In this document: positions 1-7,762 of the stretch, piece after piece
Position numbering within the stretch: position 1 is the stretch's first letter
Layout: each line of letters begins with the position of its first letter
Source of the DNA: an uncultured Bacteroides sp.
GTDB lineage: Bacteria; Bacteroidota; Bacteroidia; Bacteroidales; Bacteroidaceae
Direction: 5' to 3'
Assembly: GCA_959606905.1 (NCBI GenBank)
Contig: CAUHML010000012.1
Coordinates: 1 to 64,000, forward strand
DNA length: 64,000 nucleotides
Notes under the pieces: generated by a model
Database searches by the model: none
Told to the model about the DNA's origin: nothing
What the model saw: the letters and a program-made list of their open reading frames with translations, nothing else
Position numbers and translations under genes: made by a program

Positions 1-388
1 GTTCCTTTACGATTTGCACCACTACTTCTTGTCCCACCTTGAGTGTGTTGGATACGGTTCCGTCCTTGTCAAGATCGGGAAGTAGGGTTGCTTTGCTGAT
101 AGAAGTCAGCTTCTTCTTGTCGCTTAAAGTCTGCTTTATAAACTTTTCGAGTGAGTTAAATTGAGGACCCAGGTCAAGATAATGAAGGAAAGCGTCTTTC
201 TCGTAACCGACGTCCACGAAACATGCATTCAGACCGGGCATCAATTTCTTGATACGTCCCAAATACATATTGCCCACGGAGAAAGAAATGTTTCTCCCTT
301 CGCTTTGAAGTTCCACCAGACTCTTATCTTCGAGAAGAGCGATAGAGACCTCTTTGGGTTGTACGTCAACTACTAGTTCACTTGTCAC
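1..388 (-). CDS. rng: Ribonuclease G/E family protein, N-terminal part (cut by window edge)
   Basis: The minus strand reads 129 codons from a GTG at 388 to the window edge. The N-terminus (VTSELVVDVQPKEVSIALLE) followed by the RNase E/G S1-type stretch (ISFSVGNMYLGRIKKL, then PGLNACFVDVGYEKDAFLHY) is characteristic of bacterial RNase G. This is the RNA-binding S1 domain; the DNase-I-like catalytic domain would lie outside the window. The family cleaves single-stranded AU-rich RNA in the cytoplasm and matures rRNA. The GTG start is chosen because the homology begins immediately there and an AAGGAA stretch lies 6-11 bases upstream. It follows HU and the small basic ribosomal-type gene on the same strand. 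Two inverted repeats occupy the leader between that gene and this start, and no TAnnTTTG promoter is seen there. Confidence 0.93.
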   Translation of the reverse strand, partial: MTSELVVDVQPKEVSIALLEDKSLVELQSEGRNISFSVGNMYLGRIKKLMPGLNACFVDVGYEKDAFLHYLDLGPQFNSLEKFIKQTLSDKKKLTSISKATLLPDLDKDGTVSNTLKVGQEVVVQIVKE

Positions 389-426
389 TGTTTGTTTCCT
401 TATTATTGATTGAATCTCATTTACTA

Positions 427-520
427 TGAACAACTTTTTTGACAAATTGTTCATTTTGGGTTAGCTACTTAAACAAAGAACAAACTTGAAAGACATCGAG
501 CTTCGCAAGTTTGTTCTTTA
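427..520 (-). promoter_or_regulatory. Two hairpins in the RNase G leader / end of upstream operon
   Basis: Positions 476-489 (AAAGAACAAACTTG) and 507-520 are a perfect 14-bp inverted repeat with a 17-nt loop. Positions 427-434 (ATGAACAA) and 448-455 form a second 8-bp repeat. Both lie between the small basic gene and the RNase G start. The first could terminate the upstream transcript (its 3' arm ends in UUCUUU). Together they could also be a structured RNase G leader. RNase E of enterobacteria controls its own mRNA through its leader, so autoregulation is a reasonable but unproven inference. Confidence 0.5.
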
Positions 521-545
521 TTTCTGTGTGATCCAGACTTAAAAA

Positions 546-638
546 TTATTTTTTGCTTTTATGTCTGTTCTTTCTTAGTCTTTTTTTACGCTTGTGCGTA
601 GACATTTTATGTCTTTTTTTCTTCTTTCCGCTTGGCAT
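546..638 (-). CDS. 30-residue basic ribosomal-type protein (AURKAIP1/COX24 family)
   Basis: A 30-codon reading frame on the minus strand begins MPSGKKKKRHKMSTHKRKKR and ends in KSKK; 18 of its 30 residues are lysine or arginine. Proteins of this size and sequence are conserved across Bacteroidetes and are annotated as the AURKAIP1/COX24 domain, related to a mitochondrial small-subunit ribosomal protein. It is therefore probably a small ribosome-bound protein that contacts rRNA. It sits between HU and RNase G, with 36 bp to HU, and is probably cotranscribed with HU. The frame ends at a TAA at 546. It is easily missed because of its length. Exact ribosomal position is inference. Confidence 0.75.
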   Translation of the reverse strand: MPSGKKKKRHKMSTHKRKKRLRKNRHKSKK

Positions 639-674
639 AGCTTCACATTTTATGGGTTAATACTCTTGTTAAAT

Positions 675-950
675 TTATTTTTTTACTGAGATTGTAAATG
701 TCTTAGCCGGTTTGAAAGCCGGAATGTTGTGCTCGGGGATGATGATAGTAGTATTCTTGGAAATGTTGCGAGCAGTCTTCTGAGCTCTTTTCTTCACCAC
801 GAAGCTACCAAATCCACGAAGGTATACATTCTCATCGTTAGACAACGAATCTTTTACGGCATCCATGAATGCTTCAACTGTTGTAAGAACGGTTGTCTTG
901 TCAATACCGGTTTTCTTTGTAATCTCGTTTACAATATCTGCTTTAGTCAT
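675..950 (-). CDS. hup: HU/IHF-family DNA-binding protein
   Basis: The 91-residue protein has the complete HU fold: MTKADIVNEITKKTGIDKTT helix-turn-helix start, the RGFGSF signature at about residues 45-50, the variable DNA-binding arm, and the PAFKPAKTF C-terminal element. HU dimers bend and compact DNA in the nucleoid. The length matches the family. An AAGGAA motif lies just upstream of the ATG at 950, and a TATATTTG promoter box lies at 1002-1009. It heads a minus-strand group with the small ribosomal-type protein and RNase G, and is divergent from mutY. Confidence 0.95.
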   Translation of the reverse strand: MTKADIVNEITKKTGIDKTTVLTTVEAFMDAVKDSLSNDENVYLRGFGSFVVKKRAQKTARNISKNTTIIIPEHNIPAFKPAKTFTISVKK

Positions 951-1001
951 TTTTCCTTAAAAAAAATATTATTACTAGGTTTTTGCTAATTTTTTGGACT
1001 G

Positions 1002-1009
1002 CAAATATA
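1002..1009 (-). promoter_or_regulatory. HU promoter -7 box
   Basis: TATATTTG on the minus strand matches the Bacteroidetes TAnnTTTG box 52 bases upstream of the HU start. No clear -33 element was found. Confidence 0.6.
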
Positions 1010-1094
1010 TAGCTTTTTGGTCTGCTAAAAAAATATATTCTGCACATTTTTCTAAAAAAGTGGAGGCATTAAGTTTTCTTAGAGTCAAAAGAGT

Positions 1095-1102
1095 TACTTT
1101 TG
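1095..1102 (+). promoter_or_regulatory. mutY promoter -7 box
   Basis: TACTTTTG matches TAnnTTTG. A start of transcription near 1109 would exclude any upstream in-frame start codon and leaves about 45 nt of leader before the ATG at 1153, which decides the MutY start. Confidence 0.6.
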
Positions 1103-1152
1103 TACTGCTTTTGGATAGTATTTGCAAGATAAATGTAAGACGAACAACCGAT

Positions 1153-2211
1153 ATGGGAATGAATATTTTTAGTAAAGCAATTATAGACTGGTATAAGGAG
1201 AATAAACGAGAATTGCCCTGGCGGGAATCTTCGGATCCTTATCTGATATGGATTTCCGAAATTATTCTTCAGCAGACACGCGTGGCGCAAGGCTACGATT
1301 ATTTTCTACGGTTTATCAAGCGTTTTCCTGATGTGCAGAGCCTGGCGGATGCGGACGAGGATGAGGTGATGAAGTTCTGGCAGGGGTTGGGATATTATTC
1401 GCGTGCCCGTAATCTTCATGCGGCGGCGAAAAGCATGAACGGTGTTTTCCCTAAGACATATCCGGAAGTACTTGCTCTGAAAGGGGTGGGAGAGTATACG
1501 GCAGCGGCTATCTGTTCCTTTGCCTATGGAATGCCTTATGCGGTGGTGGACGGCAATGTGTATCGGGTGCTTTCCCGTTATTTCGGTGTTGATACGCCGA
1601 TTGATTCGACGGAAGGGAAGAAGTTGTTTGCTGCCTTGGCGGATGAAATGCTGGACAGGAAGCAGCCGGCTCTTTACAATCAGGGGATTATGGATTTCGG
1701 TGCGGTACAGTGTACGCCACAATCGCCTGACTGCCTGTTTTGCCCGTTGGCGGAGAGTTGTTCGGCACTTTCTGCGGGAAGGGTGGCACAACTGCCGGTG
1801 AAGCAGCACAAGACGAAGACAACGAATCGTTACTTTAATTATATTTATGTACGTGCGGGCGCGTATACCTTTATAAATAAACGGACGGCGGATGATATTT
1901 GGAAGAATTTGTTTGAATTGCCGTTGATAGAGACTTCGGTTGCTTTGTCGGAGGAGGAGTTTCTGGCTTTACCCGAATTTAGGGAGTTAGTGGCAGAGGG
2001 GGAGAAACCGGTCGTGGTGCGTTCGGTTTGCAGAGAGGTGAAGCACGTGCTGTCTCATCGGGTGATTTATGCTAATTTCTATGAGGTGACTCTGCCCGCA
2101 GAGTCGGCTTCTTTCGGTAACTATCGGAAAATAAAGGCGGAGGAACTGGGGCAATATGCCGTCCCCAGATTGGTGCACGCTTTTATTGAGAAGTATGTCG
2201 ATTCGAAATAA
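1153..2211 (+). CDS. mutY: A/G-specific adenine DNA glycosylase MutY
   Basis: The 352-residue protein removes adenine mispaired with 8-oxoguanine. Visible features in order: SEIILQQTRV with the catalytic glutamate, the helix-hairpin-helix LKGVGEYTAAAI, the GPD-type loop ending in AVVDGNVYRVLSRY with the catalytic aspartate, and a [4Fe-4S] cluster motif C-X6-C-X2-C-X5-C (CTPQSPDCLFCPLAESC). The C-terminal about 110 residues form the NUDIX-like 8-oxoG recognition domain. The reading frame is open for 53 codons upstream, but the promoter box at 1095-1102 lies inside that stretch and the MutY homology starts at the ATG at 1153 (a second ATG two codons later is also possible). Divergent from HU. 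Confidence 0.95.
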   Translation: MGMNIFSKAIIDWYKENKRELPWRESSDPYLIWISEIILQQTRVAQGYDYFLRFIKRFPDVQSLADADEDEVMKFWQGLGYYSRARNLHAAAKSMNGVFPKTYPEVLALKGVGEYTAAAICSFAYGMPYAVVDGNVYRVLSRYFGVDTPIDSTEGKKLFAALADEMLDRKQPALYNQGIMDFGAVQCTPQSPDCLFCPLAESCSALSAGRVAQLPVKQHKTKTTNRYFNYIYVRAGAYTFINKRTADDIWKNLFELPLIETSVALSEEEFLALPEFRELVAEGEKPVVVRSVCREVKHVLSHRVIYANFYEVTLPAESASFGNYRKIKAEELGQYAVPRLVHAFIEKYVDSK

Positions 2212-2249
2212 AAGTTACAACAATCCTTGCATTCTATTGTTATTCTGTT

Positions 2250-2257
2250 TAATTTTG
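2250..2257 (+). promoter_or_regulatory. ssb promoter -7 box
   Basis: TAATTTTG matches TAnnTTTG, with a TTG at 2227-2229 exactly 20 nt upstream. It lies inside the upstream in-frame extension of ssb and so supports the start at 2299. Confidence 0.6.
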
Positions 2258-2298
2258 GCAGCAGATTTGAATTAAAGAATGATAAACTTGATACATAT

Positions 2299-2778
2299 AT
2301 GTCAGTGAACAGAGTGATATTGATAGGTAACGTGGGACAAGATCCACGGGTGAAATACTTTGATACGGGGTCGGCAGTGGCAACTTTTCCGTTGGCTACG
2401 ACCGATCGCGGATATACATTGCAAAATGGTACGCAGATTCCCGAAAGAACTGAATGGCATAATATTGTAGCATCCAACCGTCTGGCTGAAATCGTGGATA
2501 AGTATGTACACAAAGGTGACAAACTGTATCTGGAAGGAAAGATCAGAACTCGCTCTTACAGCGACCAGTCGGGAGCTATGCGCTATATCACCGAGATTTA
2601 TGTGGACAATATGGAAATGTTGACCCCGAAAGGGGCCGGCCAAGGTGCGGGCACTTCTGCACAACAGGGGGCTGCAACACCGTCACAACAGCCGCAGCAA
2701 ATGCAACAAAACCAACAGCCGCAGCAGTCGCAGGCGCAACCTGTACAAGATAACCCGGCAGATGATTTGCCGTTCTAA
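2299..2778 (+). CDS. ssb: Single-stranded DNA-binding protein
   Basis: The 159-residue protein starts MSVNRVILIGNVGQDPRVKY, the standard start of the SSB OB fold, which runs to about residue 110. A glutamine/proline-rich flexible linker follows, then the acidic tip DDLPF, the docking site for SSB-interacting proteins such as replication and repair enzymes. The protein coats single-stranded DNA as a tetramer. An in-frame start 24 codons earlier exists, but it lies upstream of the promoter box and adds residues foreign to the family. A 13-bp hairpin downstream closes the gene. Confidence 0.96.
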   Translation: MSVNRVILIGNVGQDPRVKYFDTGSAVATFPLATTDRGYTLQNGTQIPERTEWHNIVASNRLAEIVDKYVHKGDKLYLEGKIRTRSYSDQSGAMRYITEIYVDNMEMLTPKGAGQGAGTSAQQGAATPSQQPQQMQQNQQPQQSQAQPVQDNPADDLPF

Positions 2779-2785
2779 ATACTGT

Positions 2786-2834
2786 GACAGTGTGCCAACT
2801 GGTTTATAAAAGCTGATTGGCACATTGTCTTTTG
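2786..2834 (+). terminator. Terminator after ssb
   Basis: Positions 2786-2798 (GACAGTGTGCCAA) pair with 2817-2829, a 13-bp stem with one G-U pair and an 18-nt loop, followed by TTTTG. It lies 7 bases after the ssb stop. Confidence 0.75.
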
Positions 2835-2855
2835 TTTAACTAAAATATATACTCT

Positions 2856-4211
2856 TTGGACTCAGATGGTTATTTAAGCCAATTGGCTGACATTTTCAAC
2901 GGTATTACCGTAAACACTCCTTCTATCTCTGCTATTATTGCCATAGTGCTGGCTGGTGTGCTCCTGCTTGCTTCCGGCTTTGCTTCGGCTTCAGAAATAG
3001 CTTTTTTCTCGCTTTCTCCCTCGGACAAGAATGATATTGACGAACGCAAACATCCTGCTGACGAAAAGATAAGCTTTCTTCTGGATGATTCCGAACGTTT
3101 GTTGGCAACGATATTGATTACTAATAATTTTGTGAACGTAACCATTATCATGCTCTGCAATTTCTTCTTTATGAATGTGTTTGTATTCCATTCTCCGTTG
3201 GCAGAGTTCCTGATATTGACTGTTATTCTTACTTTCTTACTGCTGTTGTTCGGTGAAATCATGCCGAAGATTTATTCGGCGCAGAAGACGTTGGCTTTCT
3301 GCCGTTTCTCCGCACCGGGGATTTATGCCTTGGAAAAGGTATTCTATCCGATTGCTTCTGTCTTGGTGCGCTCTACTACTTTCCTGAACAAGCACTTCGC
3401 CAAGAAGAATCATAATATTTCCGTAGATGAACTGTCGCATGCACTGGAGTTGACGGATAAGGCGGAAATCTCCGAGGAGAATAATATTCTGGAAGGGATT
3501 ATCCGTTTTGGTGGCGAAACGGTAAAGGAGGTAATGACGTCGCGCCTGGATATGGTCGATCTGGATATCCGTACCCCTTTCAAGGAGGTGATGCAGTGTA
3601 TCATTGAAAATGCTTATTCGCGTATTCCTATTTATTCCGGTTCGCGGGATAATATAAAAGGGGTGTTGTATATTAAAGACCTTCTGCCGCATGTGAACAA
3701 AGGAGATAACTTCCGTTGGCAATCATTGATCCGGCCTGCTTATTTTGTGCCGGAGACAAAGATGATTGATGATTTGCTTCGTGATTTTCAGGCGAACAAG
3801 ATTCATATTGCTATCGTTGTGGATGAGTTCGGAGGTACTTCCGGACTGGTGACAATGGAGGATATCATTGAAGAAATTGTTGGTGAGATACATGATGAAT
3901 ATGATGATGAGGAACGCACGTATGTCGTGTTGAATGACCATACTTGGATATTTGAAGCTAAGACTCAGCTTACGGACTTTTACAAGATTGCGAAAGTGGA
4001 CGAAGATGAGTTTGAGAGAGTGGTAGGGGATGCCGATACACTGGCAGGGATGTTGCTTGAGATTAAAGGTGAATTTCCCGCATTGCATGAGAAGGTGACT
4101 TATCATAATTATGAGTTTGAAGTGCTGGAAATGGACAGCCGCCGTATTTTAAAGGTGAAGTTTACGATCCTGCCGAAAGAAGAAACGGAAGGGGCGGAAG
4201 ACAAAGAGTAA
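2856..4211 (+). CDS. gldE: GldE-family CNNM/CBS transmembrane protein
   Basis: The 451-residue protein has an N-terminal CNNM (DUF21) membrane domain with hydrophobic segments near residues 25-45, 85-105 and 112-132, a pair of CBS domains from about 205 to 335 (VKEVMTSRLDM, then IHIAIVVDEFGGTSGLVTMED), and a C-terminal CorC/HlyC domain. In Bacteroidetes this family is named gliding motility-associated protein GldE. In non-gliding gut Bacteroides its role is unclear; related proteins take part in divalent-metal efflux or homeostasis. The start is a TTG, as there is no ATG in frame before the first membrane segment. The next gene begins one base after the stop, so the two are coupled. Confidence 0.85.
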   Translation: MDSDGYLSQLADIFNGITVNTPSISAIIAIVLAGVLLLASGFASASEIAFFSLSPSDKNDIDERKHPADEKISFLLDDSERLLATILITNNFVNVTIIMLCNFFFMNVFVFHSPLAEFLILTVILTFLLLLFGEIMPKIYSAQKTLAFCRFSAPGIYALEKVFYPIASVLVRSTTFLNKHFAKKNHNISVDELSHALELTDKAEISEENNILEGIIRFGGETVKEVMTSRLDMVDLDIRTPFKEVMQCIIENAYSRIPIYSGSRDNIKGVLYIKDLLPHVNKGDNFRWQSLIRPAYFVPETKMIDDLLRDFQANKIHIAIVVDEFGGTSGLVTMEDIIEEIVGEIHDEYDDEERTYVVLNDHTWIFEAKTQLTDFYKIAKVDEDEFERVVGDADTLAGMLLEIKGEFPALHEKVTYHNYEFEVLEMDSRRILKVKFTILPKEETEGAEDKE

Positions 4212-4212
4212 A

Positions 4213-4845
4213 ATGGGATTATTTCTACAAGATAAAACGAATGATACACAATGGGCTGTCTGGAAGGTGGAGGAATCACTGGAGGCATTGCTGGCTCTTT
4301 TACCTGATGCGCGCAGGGTCTGTTGTGAACAGGAACTTTTGCAATTTGCTTCCGAACGGAGAAAGATAGAGTGGTTGTCTGTCCGTGTCTTATTGTACTT
4401 TATGTTGAAAGAAGATAAACAAATAGGGTATTCTTCGGAAGGCAAACCGTTTCTGACTGATGATTCCTTTTTTATCAGTATTTCGCATACGAAAGGGTAT
4501 GTGGCGGTGATTCTTAATCCCAAAACTCCTGTTGGCATTGATATTGAACAATATGGCAAACGGGTACATAAAGTTTTCGATCGTTTTATTCGTCCGGATG
4601 AGCAGGTAGAGGCTTATCAGGGAGATACTACGTGGGGGGGGCTGTTGCACTGGTCGGCAAAGGAAACGGTTTTCAAATGCATGAAGAATGCCGATGCTGA
4701 TTTGCGGAAACTTTGTTTATCGCATTTTATTCCTCAAAAGGAAGGCACTTTTCAGGTTAGAGAATATGCGACGGAAGGGCAGTCACTCTTTTCTGTGGGG
4801 TATCGTATCTGTGAGGACTTTGTGTTGACGTGGACTTCGTGTTGA
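4213..4845 (+). CDS. 4'-phosphopantetheinyl transferase (Sfp type)
   Basis: The 210-residue protein carries both signature motifs of the superfamily, VGIDIEQYG (Mg2+ and CoA binding) and WSAKETVFKCM. It transfers phosphopantetheine from CoA to a carrier-protein serine in the cytoplasm. Length fits the single-chain Sfp/AcpT group. The coding region contains a run of eight G at about 4634-4641 (Trp-Gly-Gly), just before the catalytic WSAKE motif. The last codons and stop fall in a 17-bp imperfect tandem duplication (4822-4855), so the present C-terminus may be the product of that duplication. It is translationally coupled to gldE. Confidence 0.92.
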   Translation: MGLFLQDKTNDTQWAVWKVEESLEALLALLPDARRVCCEQELLQFASERRKIEWLSVRVLLYFMLKEDKQIGYSSEGKPFLTDDSFFISISHTKGYVAVILNPKTPVGIDIEQYGKRVHKVFDRFIRPDEQVEAYQGDTTWGGLLHWSAKETVFKCMKNADADLRKLCLSHFIPQKEGTFQVREYATEGQSLFSVGYRICEDFVLTWTSC

Positions 4846-4855
4846 CGCGGACTAT
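4822..4855 (+). repeat. 17-bp imperfect tandem duplication at the transferase C-terminus
   Basis: GTGTTGACGTGGACTTC at 4822-4838 is followed directly by GTGTTGACGCGGACTAT at 4839-4855 (14 of 17 identical). The unit length is not a multiple of three and the stop codon at 4843-4845 lies in the second unit. Confidence 0.8.
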
Positions 4856-4873
4856 GTATTCTATAAAAAATAA

Positions 4874-4912
4874 CGGTGAGCAATGAGTGGAGTCTCCACA
4901 AATTGTTCACCG
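4874..4912. terminator. Bidirectional terminator between transferase and DUF4465 gene
   Basis: CGGTGAGCAAT at 4874-4884 pairs with ATTGTTCACCG at 4902-4912 (11 bp, one G-U). It is flanked by A-rich sequence on the left and TTTATCTTT on the right. It lies between convergent genes and can serve both. Confidence 0.75.
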
Positions 4913-4982
4913 TTTATCTTTGGTCACTTATCTTTCTTGTTAAGTCTGTAACTTAGTGCGCCAGACGGACAGAATGATTGTT

Positions 4983-5726
4983 TTATTTCTCAATTAACGT
5001 GATGCCGTCAAGACAGAAATAGGCAGCAGTTTTTATACCATATTCATTTTTATCACTAGAGTCGGGTATAAATTTAACTTTTACAGCATTTTGGAGCGGG
5101 GTTAGGTCAAACCATATCCATTCTTTAATAGGAAGGTCATTATCGGTCTTATAATTTGCTAATAAGATTTCTGCTTTTCCTGTTTCATTACCAGCTTCAT
5201 CGTATCCTGTTGCTGTAACTTTATACCAATCTCCCGCCTTGAAAGCCCTTGCATAACCGTCTCCTTGTATCATACCCATGTATGCCCATGTACTGTTTGC
5301 TATCCAGGTTCCTTTTAATTTATAGTTAGTATCTAATATGGTCAGAATTGCTGGAGTTCCATATTCTCCGTCGGTACTGTCTACACCAATATACACACTA
5401 CCAATTTTAGCTTTACCTGTTATTGGTGCAGGACTATTGGCTGTTTGATTATCTGTTATATTCATATAAGAAAATCCGGCAAAACTATAACCGGAACCCC
5501 AGTCGGCATAATAGTGGTTGAAATTAATTAAGTTTTTAGGATCTTTGAAATCAGTTTCTTGGAATGCCTGATTGTTGGGGGTACCGTCTGCGATAAATTG
5601 ACTGTTTTCCTCGGTCAATAGATTCTCAAAACTAACGACCACTTCGTTTTTTACATCATCGTCATCATCCCCGCAACTGCAAAATACAAATACTGACAAC
5701 AGTAGTAATAAAGATAATTTCTTCAT
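4983..5726 (-). CDS. DUF4465 surface lipoprotein of the B12 operon
   Basis: The 247-residue protein has a lipoprotein signal peptide with lipid-modified cysteine at about residue 18, followed by GDDDDD, an acidic stretch of the kind that sends Bacteroides lipoproteins to the cell surface. The rest resembles DUF4465: a beta-rich fold with FNHYYADWGSGYSFAGFSY near residues 70-90 and the closing YFCLDGITL. It is the last gene of the riboswitch-controlled btuB-btuG operon (38 bp after btuG), so a role as an accessory corrinoid-binding or uptake lipoprotein is inferred. Other Bacteroides B12 loci also carry variable accessory lipoproteins, of which BtuH is known to bind B12; I cannot say whether this is one. 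Confidence 0.75.
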   Translation of the reverse strand: MKKLSLLLLLSVFVFCSCGDDDDDVKNEVVVSFENLLTEENSQFIADGTPNNQAFQETDFKDPKNLINFNHYYADWGSGYSFAGFSYMNITDNQTANSPAPITGKAKIGSVYIGVDSTDGEYGTPAILTILDTNYKLKGTWIANSTWAYMGMIQGDGYARAFKAGDWYKVTATGYDEAGNETGKAEILLANYKTDNDLPIKEWIWFDLTPLQNAVKVKFIPDSSDKNEYGIKTAAYFCLDGITLIEK

Positions 5727-5764
5727 GTCCTTTTTTAATTTTTAGTTATTAATTGTTTTATTGA

Positions 5765-7747
5765 TTAATTCTTGAAATGCAGGTTTTCGACAGTTGTTAC
5801 TTCTGTCGATATTTCTCCCATTTGCCCTGCGTCTTGATTGACGGCAGTCATGATTTTCACAAAGTCTATACAATCCAAAACGATGGATTCTCCATTGCTG
5901 TCTATTGCCCAGTCTATTTTAAAATTACTGCCTTCTTTATCATTGCGATGATTGTCGGCATATCCCCACGGATAGCAATATCCTACCCATAATCCATTTT
6001 CCGGAACAGCATTGTCCTTTAAGCGTGTTCCCCGGAATGTTATTTCATTTTCCTGTATCCATACAGGATAATAGGACTCTTGATTATGAAAGCTGTTCCG
6101 GAGGATTTCACCTTCGTTTCCTTGATTGTCTTTCCAAGAGACATTCTGGTTTGCCGGTTCCGGTCGATAATAAGTGATCTCATATCCACGTGTCTCCGTA
6201 TCTTTCCCGTATTCGCTTCCGGCCAGCTCATACCACTCATCATCGGGTTCTCCATTACCATTTACATCTTTAGATACAAATACGATACCCGGTTCGGCGC
6301 TTCCCCCTAATTTTCCTGTTTCTGTTTTCAGATTGTAATAAGCATTTCCTTTTATCTTGAAATCATACTCTCCTTCTACGTTCGGGATTGATTGCGGGAA
6401 ACCCAGAACAATGTAACCGCCGAATCCTCCTAAAGTGATGATTGATTTTTGCCGTATTTTGCGGGTTGCTTCTTTCAGTATATCATCATAGGTAAATCCA
6501 TTTTTATAGGCAGATGTAGTAGTATTGATAAATTGTCCCGGAGCCGGCCTGTACTCCCATACCTTATTGGCAAAAGCCAATGAATTTTCTGTTTCTCCGG
6601 TATCATCAATATCGCTTCGGGAAGCCTTGTCGCTGAATACGATTGTATTTGGATTCAGTCCGATATTATTCAGGCGGAACAAGAGTTGTCCTTGTTGATT
6701 GAAACAAAGCAAATCTCCATATACGGTGTAGTCATAAGCGTCTGTGATATATATATTCCCACTGTAGGGATTGACATTGATTCCATAAGGAGTGCTGATA
6801 TTGGTTCCGTCCGTAATGAAATTTTCACGGACGGTTTCTCCTGTTTTTAGATTGAATGTCTTGATAGAAGCGGTTTGTGTACTGTAATTATAGTTATATA
6901 GATAAGCAATCTCTCCGTCAATAGCAAAGTTTTGTACTCTCTCATTATAGTGGGTGACTACCTTTGTCCGGCAGTCTATTTTTGCGAAATTATAATCTCC
7001 GGCTTCTACATCTTCGCCACGGGTGGCTACATAAACGACTTTTTCTTTCGTATCGGCAATGATCTTTCCCGGATTCGGACCTACGATAATTTTATCGGTT
7101 TCCTTGAATGTAGCGATGTCAACCACGGACACTGTATTGTCTACTCCCAATCCCGACGCATGGTCCAATCCGCCGGAGTTGGAAACATATAACTTGTCAT
7201 CCTGTACACAAATTCCGTCAGGATTACGTCCCACTGTTGTCATAGCGTCTATGGCAAGCGAAGCCGTGTCAATACGTGCTACCGTACCGTCATAAGAACA
7301 GACATAGGCTTTTTCTTTATGAAAAGCAATGTATCGCGGTTCCCGGGGATTTCCGTTCTCTGTCAGCATTTGAATCTGTTTCAGCGAGTTTCCCGTTTGG
7401 AAATCCACTATTTCTATCGTACTGGAAACGTTGGCTACAATATATATCTTGCTACCGTAAATTGCCAGATCATTAGCCGTATCTCCCAGTCCCCGGTGAT
7501 TGATCGTCTTGAAATAATTGCGTACCATTCGCTGGTTATTGAAAGAAAAACGCATCAGCGAACTGTTATTCTGATTGAACAATCCTTCGCACAATGCATA
7601 GAGTTCGGCTGTATCCGTCTCTGTCGGGTCACCTGTGATGTCCGATGAGGTGAAGGGCTTGTCCTCCATATCATCGCAAGCGTTGAGTAATAATAGTAGC
7701 GGCAGACAGAACCAGAATATATATGTCAATTTCCTTTTCACGTCCAT
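5765..7747 (-). CDS. btuG: BtuG-like beta-propeller lipoprotein with extra C-terminal domain
   Basis: The 660-residue protein begins with a lipoprotein signal (LLNAC) followed by DDMED, a surface-export type signal. Residues about 45-390 are repeated propeller blades (for example YIVANVSSTIEIVDFQTGN, YVSNSGG, VVYVATRGEDV), as in DUF5074/YVTN-type propellers. BtuG of Bacteroides is such a surface propeller; it binds B12 very tightly and forms a lid on BtuB. Residues about 405-660 are a second domain (GGFGGYIVLGFPQSI, DVNGNGEPDDEWYELAGSEY, TFRGTRLKDN) with an Asp/Asn-rich loop that could bind calcium. That domain occurs in other Bacteroides surface proteins and has no function I can name. The gene begins 15 bp after btuB. 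The BtuG assignment rests on propeller, operon and riboswitch. Confidence 0.82.
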   Translation of the reverse strand: MDVKRKLTYIFWFCLPLLLLLNACDDMEDKPFTSSDITGDPTETDTAELYALCEGLFNQNNSSLMRFSFNNQRMVRNYFKTINHRGLGDTANDLAIYGSKIYIVANVSSTIEIVDFQTGNSLKQIQMLTENGNPREPRYIAFHKEKAYVCSYDGTVARIDTASLAIDAMTTVGRNPDGICVQDDKLYVSNSGGLDHASGLGVDNTVSVVDIATFKETDKIIVGPNPGKIIADTKEKVVYVATRGEDVEAGDYNFAKIDCRTKVVTHYNERVQNFAIDGEIAYLYNYNYSTQTASIKTFNLKTGETVRENFITDGTNISTPYGINVNPYSGNIYITDAYDYTVYGDLLCFNQQGQLLFRLNNIGLNPNTIVFSDKASRSDIDDTGETENSLAFANKVWEYRPAPGQFINTTTSAYKNGFTYDDILKEATRKIRQKSIITLGGFGGYIVLGFPQSIPNVEGEYDFKIKGNAYYNLKTETGKLGGSAEPGIVFVSKDVNGNGEPDDEWYELAGSEYGKDTETRGYEITYYRPEPANQNVSWKDNQGNEGEILRNSFHNQESYYPVWIQENEITFRGTRLKDNAVPENGLWVGYCYPWGYADNHRNDKEGSNFKIDWAIDSNGESIVLDCIDFVKIMTAVNQDAGQMGEISTEVTTVENLHFKN

Positions 7748-7762
7748 AATATCCTTTTAATA

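Noticed and set aside
994..1152. 53-codon N-terminal extension of MutY
   Set aside because: The promoter box lies inside it and MutY homology begins at 1153.
1306..1809. 167-codon antisense frame inside mutY
   Set aside because: Lies entirely opposite MutY catalytic and cluster motifs; composition is unlike a real protein (rich in Arg and His).
2227..2298. 24-codon N-terminal extension of SSB
   Set aside because: It contains the promoter box and the residues do not belong to the family.
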